From Chromatiaceae bacterium (lineage in GTDB: Bacteria; Pseudomonadota; Gammaproteobacteria; Chromatiales; Chromatiaceae), in the NCBI GenBank assembly GCA_013426805.1, contig JACDZG010000073.1, positions 1 to 37,047 on the forward strand: 37,047 bases of DNA, in the 5' to 3' direction. Positions 26,177 through 33,751 of this stretch are shown here, in pieces (within the stretch, counting starts at the first letter, position 1; each line of letters begins with the position of its first letter). The notes below the pieces were generated by a model. It was given only the letters and a program-made list of their open reading frames with translations. It had not been told where the DNA came from and did no database searches. The position numbers and the translations under genes are program-made.

Positions 26177-26799
26177 GCACCGCAGTTCAGACCAGCCTGC
26201 CGCGCGGCATTCTTTATCAGGCCCTGTTACTGGGCGGTTTCACCCTGCTGGCCGCCGCCCTGCTCGCGGTGGCCGACCGGGTGACCCGTGAGCCCATTGC
26301 CCTGCGTCACGCCGAGGACCTCAACGCCTCGCTCAGTCAGGTCATGCCGAGCGACATCCACGACAACGACCTGGCGGCCGACCCGCTCACCCTGACCGAC
26401 GCTGCCGGCGCGCCTGTCCTCGTCTACCGCGCGCTGCGCGAGGGTCAGGTCACTGGGGTGGCCTACCAGGTGATCGGCAATGGCTACGCGGGCGAGATCA
26501 CCCTGATCCTGGCCCTGGATGCCGAGGGCCACGTGCTCGGCACCCGAGTGCTCGCCCACAAGGAGACGCCAGGACTGGGCGACAAGATCGAGGCCGCCAA
26601 GAACGACTGGATTCTGGCCTTCAAAGGCCGCTCTCTGGGCGACCCGCCGGCTGAACGCTGGGGTGTGAAGAAGGACGGCGGCACTTTCGATCAGTTCAGC
26701 GGGGCCACCATCACCCCGCGGGCGGTGGTGCGCGCCATCAAGGGCGGACTCGAATTCTTTGCCGCCAATCAAACGGAGTTGTTGGCGCCGCCCCGGTAA
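26173..26799 (+). CDS. rnfG: Electron transport complex subunit RnfG
   Basis: RnfG is a membrane-anchored periplasmic flavoprotein related to NqrC. The 208-residue protein has one N-terminal membrane helix (ALLLGGFTLLAAALLAVADR), a central GYAGEITLILALDAEGHVLG strand region and the covalent-FMN motif QFSGATITPRAVV, with Thr179 as the attachment residue. Its start overlaps rnfD by four bases. A 155-base gap with a long palindrome follows before rnfE. Confidence 0.95.
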   Translation: MSTAVQTSLPRGILYQALLLGGFTLLAAALLAVADRVTREPIALRHAEDLNASLSQVMPSDIHDNDLAADPLTLTDAAGAPVLVYRALREGQVTGVAYQVIGNGYAGEITLILALDAEGHVLGTRVLAHKETPGLGDKIEAAKNDWILAFKGRSLGDPPAERWGVKKDGGTFDQFSGATITPRAVVRAIKGGLEFFAANQTELLAPPR

Positions 26800-26843
26800 A
26801 GGTTATATAGCGTTAGCACCTGATATCCAGACAGACCTTCGTG

Positions 26844-26868
26844 AGGGGCGGGTTTGAAACCCGCCCCT
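26844..26868 (+). repeat. 25-bp perfect palindrome between rnfG and rnfE
   Basis: Two 12-base arms, AGGGGCGGGTTT and AAACCCGCCCCT, flank a single central G. The RNA would form a very stable stem inside the operon, so it could reduce read-through to rnfE or mark an RNA-processing point. No T-run follows. It merges with copy 2 of the dispersed repeat. Confidence 0.7.
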
Positions 26869-26893
26869 AGGTCCGGTTATCACGTCCGAAGGC
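26852..26893 (+). repeat. Copy 2 of a 42-bp dispersed repeat
   Basis: This matches 12378-12419 at 39 of 42 positions, differing only in three central bases. Here the repeat is extended on its left side to form the 25-bp palindrome. It lies in the rnfG-rnfE gap. Confidence 0.75.
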
Positions 26894-26954
26894 GATATGC
26901 GTTCTTTGCCCCATTCAGTTGCAGACCGAATCTGATCGATACCAGGAGTCTCCC

Positions 26955-27659
26955 ATGACCGATGCCGCCAAACCGCAACCCGCCACCGACTGGGGCCGGA
27001 TCACCCGTGACGGCCTGTGGGGCAACAACGTCATCCTGGCCCAGGCGTTGGCCCTGTGCCCGACCCTGGCGGTGACCAGCACCGCCACCAATGGACTGGG
27101 CATGGGGCTTGCTACCACCGCCGTGCTGGTGCTGTCCAACCTGCTGGTGTCCCTGCTGCGCGGGGTCATCACGCCCGAGGTTCGCATCCCCATCTATATC
27201 GTGCTGATCGCCACCCTGGTCACCCTGGTCGACCTGGGTCTCAATGCCTATGCGCATGAACTGCACAAGGTTCTAGGGCTCTTCATTGCCCTGATCGTGG
27301 TCAACTGCGCCATCCTGGGGCGCGCCGAGTCTTTCGCCTCGAAGAATCCAGCCGCCGCCTCCGCCTTGGACGGGCTCGCCATCGGGCTTGGGTTCACCCT
27401 GGTCCTGGTGGTCCTGGGCGGCGTGCGCGAGGTGATCGGCAGCGGTACCCTGTTCGCCGGAGCCGCGCAATTGCTTGGGTCCTCATTCGGCTTCCTGGAA
27501 CTGCACCTGATTCCGAACTATCGGGGTTTCTTGCTTGCCATCCTGCCGCCCGGCGGCTTCCTCGCCTTGGGTTTCCTGCTCGCCGGCAAGCGCCTGATCG
27601 ACGCACGGGCCGCCGCGAATCGCCGGCGGCAAGCAAGCGCGGAGCCGGTCCTGAGCTGA
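26955..27659 (+). CDS. rnfE: Electron transport complex subunit RnfE
   Basis: RnfE is an integral membrane subunit homologous to RnfA but of opposite membrane orientation. The 234-residue protein begins in the family style (RITRDGLWGNNVILAQALAL), with LGLFIALIVVNCAILGRAE carrying the conserved Cys and several hydrophobic helices. A short basic tail ends the protein. I chose the ATG at 26955, with AGGAG upstream, over the longer frame at 26919. The 155-base gap upstream is the widest inside the operon. Confidence 0.95.
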   Translation: MTDAAKPQPATDWGRITRDGLWGNNVILAQALALCPTLAVTSTATNGLGMGLATTAVLVLSNLLVSLLRGVITPEVRIPIYIVLIATLVTLVDLGLNAYAHELHKVLGLFIALIVVNCAILGRAESFASKNPAAASALDGLAIGLGFTLVLVVLGGVREVIGSGTLFAGAAQLLGSSFGFLELHLIPNYRGFLLAILPPGGFLALGFLLAGKRLIDARAAANRRRQASAEPVLS

Positions 27660-27690
27660 TCCCGCAACACACTGGAGTGGAGTTTATTCA

Positions 27691-27954
27691 ATGCACGTCG
27701 GCATCGCGTACGCGGACAAATTCAAACAGACCTGGCTCAAGCTGGACATGCCGGACGGCAGCACGGTGCGCGACGCCATCCTGCGTTCCGGCCTGCTCAA
27801 TCAATTCCCGGAGATCGATCTCGACCGCAATCAAGTCGGCATCTTCGGCAAAATCACCCGCCTGGACGCCAAGCTGGCCGACGGTAACCGGGTCGAAATC
27901 TACCGCCCCATCATCGCCGACCCCGAGACCGTAGAGCGTCGCGACCGCGACTGA
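27691..27954 (+). CDS. rnfH: RnfH family protein (ubiquitin-like fold)
   Basis: An 87-residue RnfH-family protein with a beta-grasp fold. Matching features are VGIAYADKFKQTWLKLDMPDG, TVRDAILRSGLLNQFPEIDL, VGIFGK and the NRVEIYRPIIADP block near the C terminus. rnfH is the last gene of rnf operons linked to nitrogen fixation in Azotobacter and Rhodobacter; its exact role in complex assembly or maturation is unclear. It lies 31 bases after rnfE with GGAGTGGAG upstream. Confidence 0.93.
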   Translation: MHVGIAYADKFKQTWLKLDMPDGSTVRDAILRSGLLNQFPEIDLDRNQVGIFGKITRLDAKLADGNRVEIYRPIIADPETVERRDRD

Positions 27955-28268
27955 TAGGGGCGTCCACCGCCGGGCTGATAGCGCATCGGCAATCAGGCGT
28001 TGACGACATCCCAGCGCGGTTCTTGATCGTCCTTCCGACCTCAAGAAAACTGGAGGCCGAGGCTTTAGCCGGTCGACTTCGCGCCTGGGCTGCCCTCGTC
28101 CGGCTGAAGCCTCGACCTCCAGTGCGCGACGCCGTGCGTCGGCAGCGAAAAAGACACTCGACATTCATCGGTTTCTCTGCTATACGCCCCTGTATACAGA
28201 TTGCGCGCGGAAACCGTTGATATGACACCGGACCCCGACCACCGCTTTTGCCTGAGCCCCATTGCCTG
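27955..28268. other. Post-rnf intergenic region with hairpin
   Basis: This 314-base stretch has no supported gene. Its main feature is a large inverted repeat at 28050-28124. A 10-bp palindrome CTGTATACAG lies at 28190-28199. No rho-independent terminator with a T-run was seen after rnfH. Confidence 0.5.
28050..28124. repeat. Large imperfect inverted repeat (75 bp)
   Basis: Two 24-base arms (28050-28073 and 28101-28124) are inverted copies of each other at 22 of 24 positions, around a 27-base loop. The left arm starts ACTGGAGGCCGAGGC and the right arm ends GCCTCGACCTCCAGT. It resembles a REP/REPIN-type element. As RNA it would fold stably and could protect the 3' end of the rnf transcript. 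Confidence 0.8.
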
Positions 28269-28676
28269 ATGGGAAAGCTCGCCAAGCACCGCTTACCGAG
28301 CCCGGCGGAACCAGCACCCGAGCCGGCCCGCCAATGCTGGCTGCTGCGTCACCTGGATGGTTCCGTTGCAGCGCATTCATTCACCCCGCCGGCAACCTTC
28401 GATGAGGTTCGCACCTGGTACCCCGACGCCCAGAGCATCGAACCCGAGCAGACGGCAGAGCCGTTCGCAGATCCGGACCTGCTGCCGGATGCGACGCTCA
28501 GGCCCGCTACACCCGTCACCTGCGGCACCTGTGCCCATTGGGTGCCGGACCCGATCGGCGACGGCGCCGGACTCGGTGTCTGCCTGGCGGATGCCCCGGC
28601 AAGCCGCGAGGCAGGTTCGTTGTGGCCAGCCAAAAAACTCTACTGTCGGTACCATAGCGATACGGACAGACAATGA
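28269..28676 (+). CDS. Small protein with C-terminal cysteine motif
   Basis: A 135-residue protein of unknown function. The N-terminal half is Pro-rich. The C-terminal half has TCGTCAHWVPDPIGDGAG, then GVCLADAP and LYCRYHS, giving Cys/His pairs (C-x2-C-x2-H, later C and C-x2-H) that could bind zinc. Similar C-x2-C-x2-H-F/W ... G-x-G ... C domains occur in small proteins and primase-like proteins of mobile elements, which is a resemblance only. The start is uncertain: ATG at 28269 lacks a clear ribosome site, and a 15-codon frame beginning at 28222 ends in TGATG overlapping it. Confidence 0.6.
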   Translation: MGKLAKHRLPSPAEPAPEPARQCWLLRHLDGSVAAHSFTPPATFDEVRTWYPDAQSIEPEQTAEPFADPDLLPDATLRPATPVTCGTCAHWVPDPIGDGAGLGVCLADAPASREAGSLWPAKKLYCRYHSDTDRQ

Positions 28677-28724
28677 GCGGCGGACCGGCTCGACGGCCTT
28701 AATGAATCAGATTTCGGGTCATGT

Positions 28725-29165
28725 TCAGTCGTGAGTTTCGTCATCAAACATCGCACAATAGGCGTCCTTATTCGTCACACAGGCTGAGGGGCATGAGACA
28801 CAGCAGCTCAACAAACTATCCCACGCCTTACCGGTGCAGTCCAATAGCTTATTGATGGTCGCGTCATTGAGTCTCGGGAATGCGCGTTCCACTGCGGTAT
28901 AGCTGATCTCCATGTCCGGAATCTCGTTTCTCAGTTTTTTCAGAACGACTTCCTGCAGTAACACTGCAAGTGTTATACAGGACTTATTGAGCATCTTCTT
29001 GGTATAACCCCTGGTTGACAGATAGCGCTTCAACTGGTCCGGAACCGCGCGCTCGATCTCGGACGCCAGCTCGAAAGCGAACCAGTTGAACTTCGTCTTC
29101 TCTTCGGGACTCCCGAAGAAATGCGAGGGTTCGATTTTTGAATAGTCAGTGTTGTGGTTTGCCAT
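28725..29165 (-). CDS. Hypothetical protein with C-terminal cysteine cluster, lower G+C
   Basis: A 146-residue protein I could not assign to a named family. It is mostly helical in appearance. Its C-terminal third holds CTGKAWDSLLSCCVSCPSACVTNKDAYC, whose last six cysteines could bind a metal or iron-sulfur cluster; CxxCP-like tails ending in an acidic MFDD are seen in uncharacterised small proteins of methanogens and other anaerobes, which I recall only in general form. A 60-base sample (28981-29040) is 28 of 60 G+C, well below the surrounding genes, suggesting transfer. It stands alone between repeat-rich gaps. Confidence 0.68.
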   Translation of the reverse strand: MANHNTDYSKIEPSHFFGSPEEKTKFNWFAFELASEIERAVPDQLKRYLSTRGYTKKMLNKSCITLAVLLQEVVLKKLRNEIPDMEISYTAVERAFPRLNDATINKLLDCTGKAWDSLLSCCVSCPSACVTNKDAYCAMFDDETHD

Positions 29166-29280
29166 TTTTCCGATTACATAAAGTTAAGGGGTGTCTTGAC
29201 CAACGTTCCTGCCGGTGCCCGAACGCCGCGCACTGAAGTCTTCGCCGAAGCGGATAGATCTGGCGCTACCAGTACGGCCG

Positions 29281-29384
29281 TCAAGCCGCCGCCCGGCTCC
29301 CGACCTCACTCAAGACATCGATCAGCACCCGTGCGTCCTCCATCGAAAAGACGCCGGCCACCCCCTGATCGTCTAAGTCGGTAA
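29281..29384 (-). pseudogene. Possible 3' remnant of an unidentified gene
   Basis: The minus strand reads an open stretch ending ...GVAGVFSMEDARVLIDVLS then a short tail and TGA at 29283-29281. Its amino-acid make-up looks like the C terminus of a real protein. The frame has no start and meets the REP-like repeat at 29397, as if the 5' part was lost. I do not recognise the family, and it may be chance coding. Confidence 0.25.
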
Positions 29385-29396
29385 AGGGGCTTCTCG

Positions 29397-29491
29397 TTCC
29401 CACGCTCCAGCGTGGGAATGCAGTCCGGCCGCTCCAGCGGCCCGTAAGCATCGCGTCTCGTCCTTCATGACGCGACGCTGGAGCGTGGGAG
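29397..29491. repeat. REP-like element with CCACGCTCCAGCGTGG-type palindrome
   Basis: A perfect palindrome TTCCCACGCT-CC-AGCGTGGGAA (29397-29418) is followed at 29475-29491 by ACGCTGGAGCGTGGGAG, an inverted partial copy. A further small hairpin, GGCCGCT-CCA-GCGGCC, lies between. This palindrome type is widespread in intergenic regions of Chromatiales and other proteobacteria. Confidence 0.75.
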
Positions 29492-29689
29492 CCAGAGCAG
29501 ACTTAGTGCCACTCGCGTCTAACCCGACCATAGGCTCGGTCCTATAGTTCGCCACGGAAAGCGCGGTGCTGGAGGGATAAAAACAACTTCACCTGTCAGC
29601 ACCTGTGCCGGACCCCGCCGTATCTTCGTGTGGATGGATTCTTGGGTCCACTATACCGGCGGCGGCAGTTATGAGTGAAGACCTGTGAT

Positions 29690-31000
29690 TCAGCCCGCCA
29701 CCGTCAAATTACGACACCGCGTCTCCCGCACAAAGAGCGCCGCGATCAGACCCAGCAGGGCGAAGCCGGCGGAGAGCCAGAGCCCGTTGTGGTAGTCGCC
29801 GAGGGCATAACGGCGCACGCCGTCGACCAGGGTGCCGTCCCAGGTCAGGTCCATGGCCCAGCCGAAGGCCGGCTGCATAATGGCCGCGCCCAGGAAGAGC
29901 CCGGTGTTGACAAGTGCGATGGCCATGCCGGCGACGCCGGGCGCAACCACCTCCTTGGCCGCGGCATAACCCACCACGAAGCCCCCGCCGGAGAACCCGA
30001 GTACGGCATAGAGCAGGAAACCGCTCCAGCCCGGACCCCAAGGCAGGAGGATCAGCGCCAGCCAGGCCAGCACCGAGAGCGTGGTGGTGCCGATCAGCAC
30101 CGGCTTGCGGCGCCCCAACCAGTCCGACAGCGACCCCATCGCCAGACACCCCAGGGCGAATCCCGCCAAAGCCGCGGTGGTATAGAGCGAGGCGGCGGTG
30201 CGATCCAGCCCGAAGGTGTCGCGCATCAGCGGCACGCCCCAGAGCCCGGCGAAGGCGAAGAAACTGCCGGTGATGCCGAACATGAGGAAGAAGCTGGGCC
30301 AGACCGCACGGGTGACGAAGACCCCATGCAGATCGATCACCCAATGACGGTGACGCTCCGGGTGCGAGACCAGACCCTCCAGTTCGCGCACCGAGGGCAA
30401 ACCCGCGTCTTCCGGCCGGCTGCGCACGAAGAGCCAGGTGAGCAGCGCATTCAAGAGTGACAGCACGCCGATGCCGACGAAGACCCCGCGCCAGGAAGTG
30501 ACATCCAGCAGCAGCGCCAGCGGCCCGGCGGCCAGGATGGACCCCAGATTTCCAAGCAGCAGGGTGATGCCGCTGAGAAACCCGAAATTGCGCTCAGAGA
30601 ACCATTGAGTGTTGGAGCGCATCAGGCCGACGAAGACCACCGAGACCCCGAGCCCCACCAGGAACCGGCCGCTGGACGCAACCGCGAAGATCTCGGCCAA
30701 CCCGAACAGGATCGAGCCGACCCCGGCGATCAGGCACCCCAGGGTGACGCTGATGCGTGCCCCCAGGGTGTCCGCCAGCACCCCGGCGGGAATCTGCATG
30801 GCGGTATAGATGTAGTAGTACATGGCCGCCAGCGAACCCAGAGCCGCCCCGCTGGTCTGGAAGGTGGCCATCAGTTCGCTCGTCACGACCCCGGGGGCCA
30901 TGCGGTGGAAGTACACCAGCATATAGGCCAGGATCAGGATGGCATAGGTACTCCACCGCAGGCGCTGGAAGCGCCGCCATTGCGCGGGGTCGATCGTCAT
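29690..31000 (-). CDS. Major facilitator superfamily transporter
   Basis: A 436-residue membrane protein with about twelve hydrophobic helices. The MFS loop motif between helices 2 and 3 reads GVLADTLGARISVTLG, and the related loop in the second half is GSLSDWLGRRKPVLIG, both showing the G-x3-D-x-x-G-R/A-R pattern. A hydrophilic loop of about 40 residues separates the halves. The N-terminal YAILILAYMLVYFHRMAPG is typical of anion:cation-symporter-like members. The substrate cannot be read from sequence. AGGA lies before the ATG. It stands alone on the minus strand. Confidence 0.9.
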   Translation of the reverse strand: MTIDPAQWRRFQRLRWSTYAILILAYMLVYFHRMAPGVVTSELMATFQTSGAALGSLAAMYYYIYTAMQIPAGVLADTLGARISVTLGCLIAGVGSILFGLAEIFAVASSGRFLVGLGVSVVFVGLMRSNTQWFSERNFGFLSGITLLLGNLGSILAAGPLALLLDVTSWRGVFVGIGVLSLLNALLTWLFVRSRPEDAGLPSVRELEGLVSHPERHRHWVIDLHGVFVTRAVWPSFFLMFGITGSFFAFAGLWGVPLMRDTFGLDRTAASLYTTAALAGFALGCLAMGSLSDWLGRRKPVLIGTTTLSVLAWLALILLPWGPGWSGFLLYAVLGFSGGGFVVGYAAAKEVVAPGVAGMAIALVNTGLFLGAAIMQPAFGWAMDLTWDGTLVDGVRRYALGDYHNGLWLSAGFALLGLIAALFVRETRCRNLTVAG

Positions 31001-31148
31001 GGTGTGGTCCTGGAAGCGTGTGGGCGGCGGGCTGCGACCGAAGCGATGCCCGCCAAGGGTTGCGTTCTATGGTACAGGAGCGGACGCGGCCCGGGCGGGT
31101 TGCGCGCGTGGCTCCAAGTCACCGTCGCCCACCCCCGTCGGCAATCGC

Positions 31149-31463
31149 CTAGTCGGCCCTCACCGCACCCAGCAGTGGTCCGGCGCGCAGCCGTTTGGAG
31201 ATCGCGTACTCTTCATCGGTCATTTGGCTGCCGACGATGTTGCGCAACTGTTCGGCGTCGCGATCACCTTGGGCCACGGCCAGCGACAACCAATAATGCG
31301 ACTGCGCCAGGTCGATCTCCACGCCGCGGCCCTCCGCGTAGATGAGCCCCATGGCGTACTGGGCGTCCATCTCCCCGGCCCGCGCCCGCGCCCGGATCAG
31401 CGGCACCTTGGATGGATCATTTCGCAGCAGGATCAGGTCTTTGAGATAGCTCTTATCAGCCAT
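31149..31463 (-). CDS. Small Sel1-repeat protein
   Basis: A 104-residue protein with one clear Sel1-type repeat, AQYAMGLIYAEGRGVEIDLA followed by HYWLSLAVAQGDRDA. Sel1 repeats are alpha-helical pairs that mediate protein contacts. No signal peptide is visible, so it is probably cytoplasmic. I start at the ATG at 31463 with GGAG upstream; an in-frame start at 31490 would add nine residues and just overlap the end of the broken lyase gene. Its partner is unknown. Confidence 0.72.
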   Translation of the reverse strand: MADKSYLKDLILLRNDPSKVPLIRARARAGEMDAQYAMGLIYAEGRGVEIDLAQSHYWLSLAVAQGDRDAEQLRNIVGSQMTDEEYAISKRLRAGPLLGAVRAD

Positions 31464-31486
31464 GGCAGGCCGCTCCGGGTGGCGGG

Positions 31487-32187
31487 TCAAACCGCGCCGT
31501 CGGGGTCCGCATAGGCGGCGAGCAGCCGGTCGTAGTCATCGAACCCGAGCATAGCACGTAAGGTTGCGAAATCGGTGAGGCGCGGCGGGGTGCGCCCGGC
31601 AGCCAGGTCGCCCAAGGCGTCGCGCATGGCCGCGACGACAGCGGCGAGCAGTTGGCCTCGTCCAGTCCCAGCGCGCTGCGTGCATCGGTGCGGGCCAGGA
31701 TCGGGCAGCCGGCCCTGGCGTCCCGGGCATCCACCGCGGCGCGGATGCGGGCCAATGCAGCAGGCCGCCCGACGACCTCTTTGACGCCGGTATGGCCGCA
31801 ACGCTTGGGGGCGAGTTGATCCTCGATCATGACCCCGGCGAATCCGGCCAGACCGAACTGCTCCACGGTCCGCCGCACGTTCGCCGGGTTGCCGTGGCCG
31901 GTGTCGCCGTCACCGATGACCGAAAGCGCCACCGCCTGGCAGATGGCACGGCCCTGATCCAACATTTCGGTGACGGTGATGAGGCCGGTGTCCGGCAGAC
32001 CCAGCCGCGCCGCCGAGACGGCAAAACCGCTCATGAACGTCAGTGGAAAGCCCGCCTGCTCAATCAGGCGCGCCGAGAGCGCGTCGAAGCAGCAGGGCAT
32101 GGTCAGGAAAGCGTCGTCCGCGAGCAAGGCGCGCAGACGCGCGGGCGGACTGGCTGAGGACGGCGGATTGGGAGTCAACGACCGCAT
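31487..32187 (-). pseudogene. Isocitrate lyase/PEP mutase-family gene with internal deletion and frameshift
   Basis: The first about 178 residues match oxaloacetate decarboxylase/carboxyphosphonoenolpyruvate mutase-like members of the isocitrate lyase family: LTFMSGFAVSAARLGLPDTG, the metal-binding GDGDTGHGN, and the K/R-C-G-H loop in PKRCGHTG. After ARTDARSALGLDEA the frame breaks. The +1 frame resumes as LLAAVVAAMRDALGDLAAG and ends DFATLRAMLGFDDYDRLL, which is the family's normal C terminus. Some 80-90 residues of the middle are missing, so this is a deletion at about 31650-31660 rather than a single-base slip. The product should be inactive. A strong terminator lies just upstream. Confidence 0.85.
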
Positions 32188-32206
32188 CGGTGTCCTTAAA
32201 CAGCAG

Positions 32207-32230
32207 AAAAGGCGGGTACTCCCGCCTTTT
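32207..32230 (-). terminator. Rho-independent terminator after the 65-residue gene
   Basis: Ten-base arms AAAAGGCGGG and CCCGCCTTTT surround a four-base loop. On the minus strand it begins six bases after the stop codon at 32236 and ends in TTTT. The sequence is symmetrical, so it could also stop plus-strand transcription. It separates the 65-residue gene from the lyase pseudogene. Confidence 0.88.
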
Positions 32231-32235
32231 CCGGC

Positions 32236-32433
32236 TCAGTCCGCGACCCACTCGCCGAAGTTGTCGGTGGACTTTTCTTCCCCGTCGGTGTAACCGGCCT
32301 CGTAGGCCTCGGTCAGGCGCTGCTCTTCGCGCTTGGGGTTCTGGAGAAAACCACACTGCCAACCCTGGATGTATTCGTCATCGACGCCCATCTCTTCCAT
32401 CTTGGTGACGGCATCGTAGTAGAACTGGTTCAT
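32236..32433 (-). CDS. Conserved-looking 65-residue acidic hypothetical protein
   Basis: A 65-residue acidic protein beginning MNQFYYDAVTKMEEMG, with YIQGWQCGFLQNPKREEQ and RLTEAYEAGYTDGEE. The A-Y-x-A-G-Y-x-D-G and G-W-x-x-G-F patterns faintly recall ribosome modulation factor-like helices, but I do not assign that function. It has a good ribosome site (GGAG, eight bases before the ATG) and its own terminator, which support it as a real, separately expressed gene. It is divergent from the MoxR gene, with 274 bases between. Confidence 0.75.
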   Translation of the reverse strand: MNQFYYDAVTKMEEMGVDDEYIQGWQCGFLQNPKREEQRLTEAYEAGYTDGEEKSTDNFGEWVAD

Positions 32434-32707
32434 TTCCGGTCTCCGGGCATATTGTTTTGGAATCCCCTGTGATCGCCGCCAGTCCTCCGAGCGGGCGCGG
32501 GGACGAGAAGGGTGATTAGAATACAGCGGTTTTCTTATGGATGACAAGACACGGACCGCCGCCCGCGGCGGTTGGTGTCGTGTCCGCTTGTGAAGTCCGA
32601 GCACCAAACCCATGTTTCTCCAGGCGCGGCGACTGCCCGCCCCCGCGTCAGCGCGACGCGGTGAACAACCTGTCCGACCCCCGTACCCACGAGGAACCAG
32701 ACCCGCC

Positions 32708-33751
32708 ATGCGTCCAGCCCTGTTGCTTCGCGTCCTGGAGCGCGAGTTTGCGAGCACCCCCGAGGGTCACCACACACCCGTCATGCTGTGGGGTCCGCCG
32801 GGCGTCGGCAAATCCCAGATGGTGGCCCAGATCGCCGGGCGCCATCAGGTGCCGCTGATCGACATCCGCCTGTCGCAGATGGAGCCGAGCGATCTGCGCG
32901 GCATCCCTTTCCGGGTGGAGGACCGGGTGGAGTGGGCGATCCCGGCGCTGCTGCCCGATGCCGCGCGCCACGGTCCGACCGGCATCCTGTTCCTCGATGA
33001 GATCACCTCGGCCCCGCCGGCGGTGTCGGCCGCCGCCTACCAGCTGATCCTCGACCGCCGTCTGGGCGAGTACCAGGTGCCGGCGCATTGGGCGATCTTC
33101 GCGGCCGGCAATCGCCAGGGTGACCGCGGCGTCACCTACAGCATGCTGGCGCCGCTGGCCAACCGCTTCTCGCACTTCGAGGTCGAGACCCACTTGGACG
33201 ACTGGGTGGCCTGGGCCTATCGCAGCGGGATCGACGAACGGGTGATCGCCTTCCTGCGCTTTCGCCCGGAGTTATTGTTCGACTTCGATCCGGCCCATAA
33301 CCCGGTGGCCTTCCCCTCGCCCCGCTCCTGGGAATTCGCCCATCGCGGTCTGAAGAAGTTCGAGGACCACCCGGAACTGCTGCAAGGGACCTTGCAGGCC
33401 TGTGTCGGACCCGCCGCCGGCATCGAACTCACGGCCTTCATCAACAGCCTGGACCAGATGCCGGACCTCGACGCCATCGTCAACGGCGACCCGGTGCCGG
33501 TGCCGCGCGAGATCGACCTCCAGTATGCGGTGGCCGCCGCCCTGGTCGGCCGCGCCATCCGCGCCCAGGACAGCGACCGCCGCGATCAAACCATCGGCCA
33601 CATTCTGCACTATGCCAATCGATTCCCGGCCCGCGAACTGGGCGTGATGCTGGTGTCCGACCTGCACCGGGCGATCGGCAACCGGGTGTTCGAGGTGCCG
33701 GCCTTCGCCGACTGGGCGCAGGCGGTGGCGGATGTCATGCTGTTTGAATGA
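32708..33751 (+). CDS. MoxR-type AAA+ ATPase
   Basis: A 347-residue AAA+ protein of the MoxR class. Walker A is GPPGVGKS (29-36), Walker B is ILFLDE (about 93-98), and a sensor-1 region with AIFAAGNRQGDRG follows. The segment LSQMEPSDLRGIPF is typical of MoxR relatives. MoxR ATPases work with von Willebrand factor A proteins as chaperone-like pairs that activate or insert metal into client enzymes. The next gene encodes such a partner, and its start overlaps this stop (ATGATG/TGA). I start at the ATG at 32708 (GAGGAA upstream); the frame is open from 32612. Confidence 0.92.
   Translation: MRPALLLRVLEREFASTPEGHHTPVMLWGPPGVGKSQMVAQIAGRHQVPLIDIRLSQMEPSDLRGIPFRVEDRVEWAIPALLPDAARHGPTGILFLDEITSAPPAVSAAAYQLILDRRLGEYQVPAHWAIFAAGNRQGDRGVTYSMLAPLANRFSHFEVETHLDDWVAWAYRSGIDERVIAFLRFRPELLFDFDPAHNPVAFPSPRSWEFAHRGLKKFEDHPELLQGTLQACVGPAAGIELTAFINSLDQMPDLDAIVNGDPVPVPREIDLQYAVAAALVGRAIRAQDSDRRDQTIGHILHYANRFPARELGVMLVSDLHRAIGNRVFEVPAFADWAQAVADVMLFE

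Larger units (their letters stand above)
29166..29689. other. Repeat-rich intergenic region
   Basis: This 524-base stretch has no intact gene. It holds a possible 3' gene remnant on the minus strand (29281-29384) and a REP-like repeat pair (29397-29491). The remainder toward the MFS transporter stop codon at 29690 shows nothing recognisable. Confidence 0.5.

Noticed and set aside
28190-28199. CTGTATACAG as a LexA (SOS) box
   Set aside because: A LexA box needs CTGT-N8-ACAG; only two bases separate the half-sites here.
29397-29491. Repeat pair as a CRISPR fragment
   Set aside because: Copies are inverted and palindromic with no regular spacers, which fits REP-like elements.
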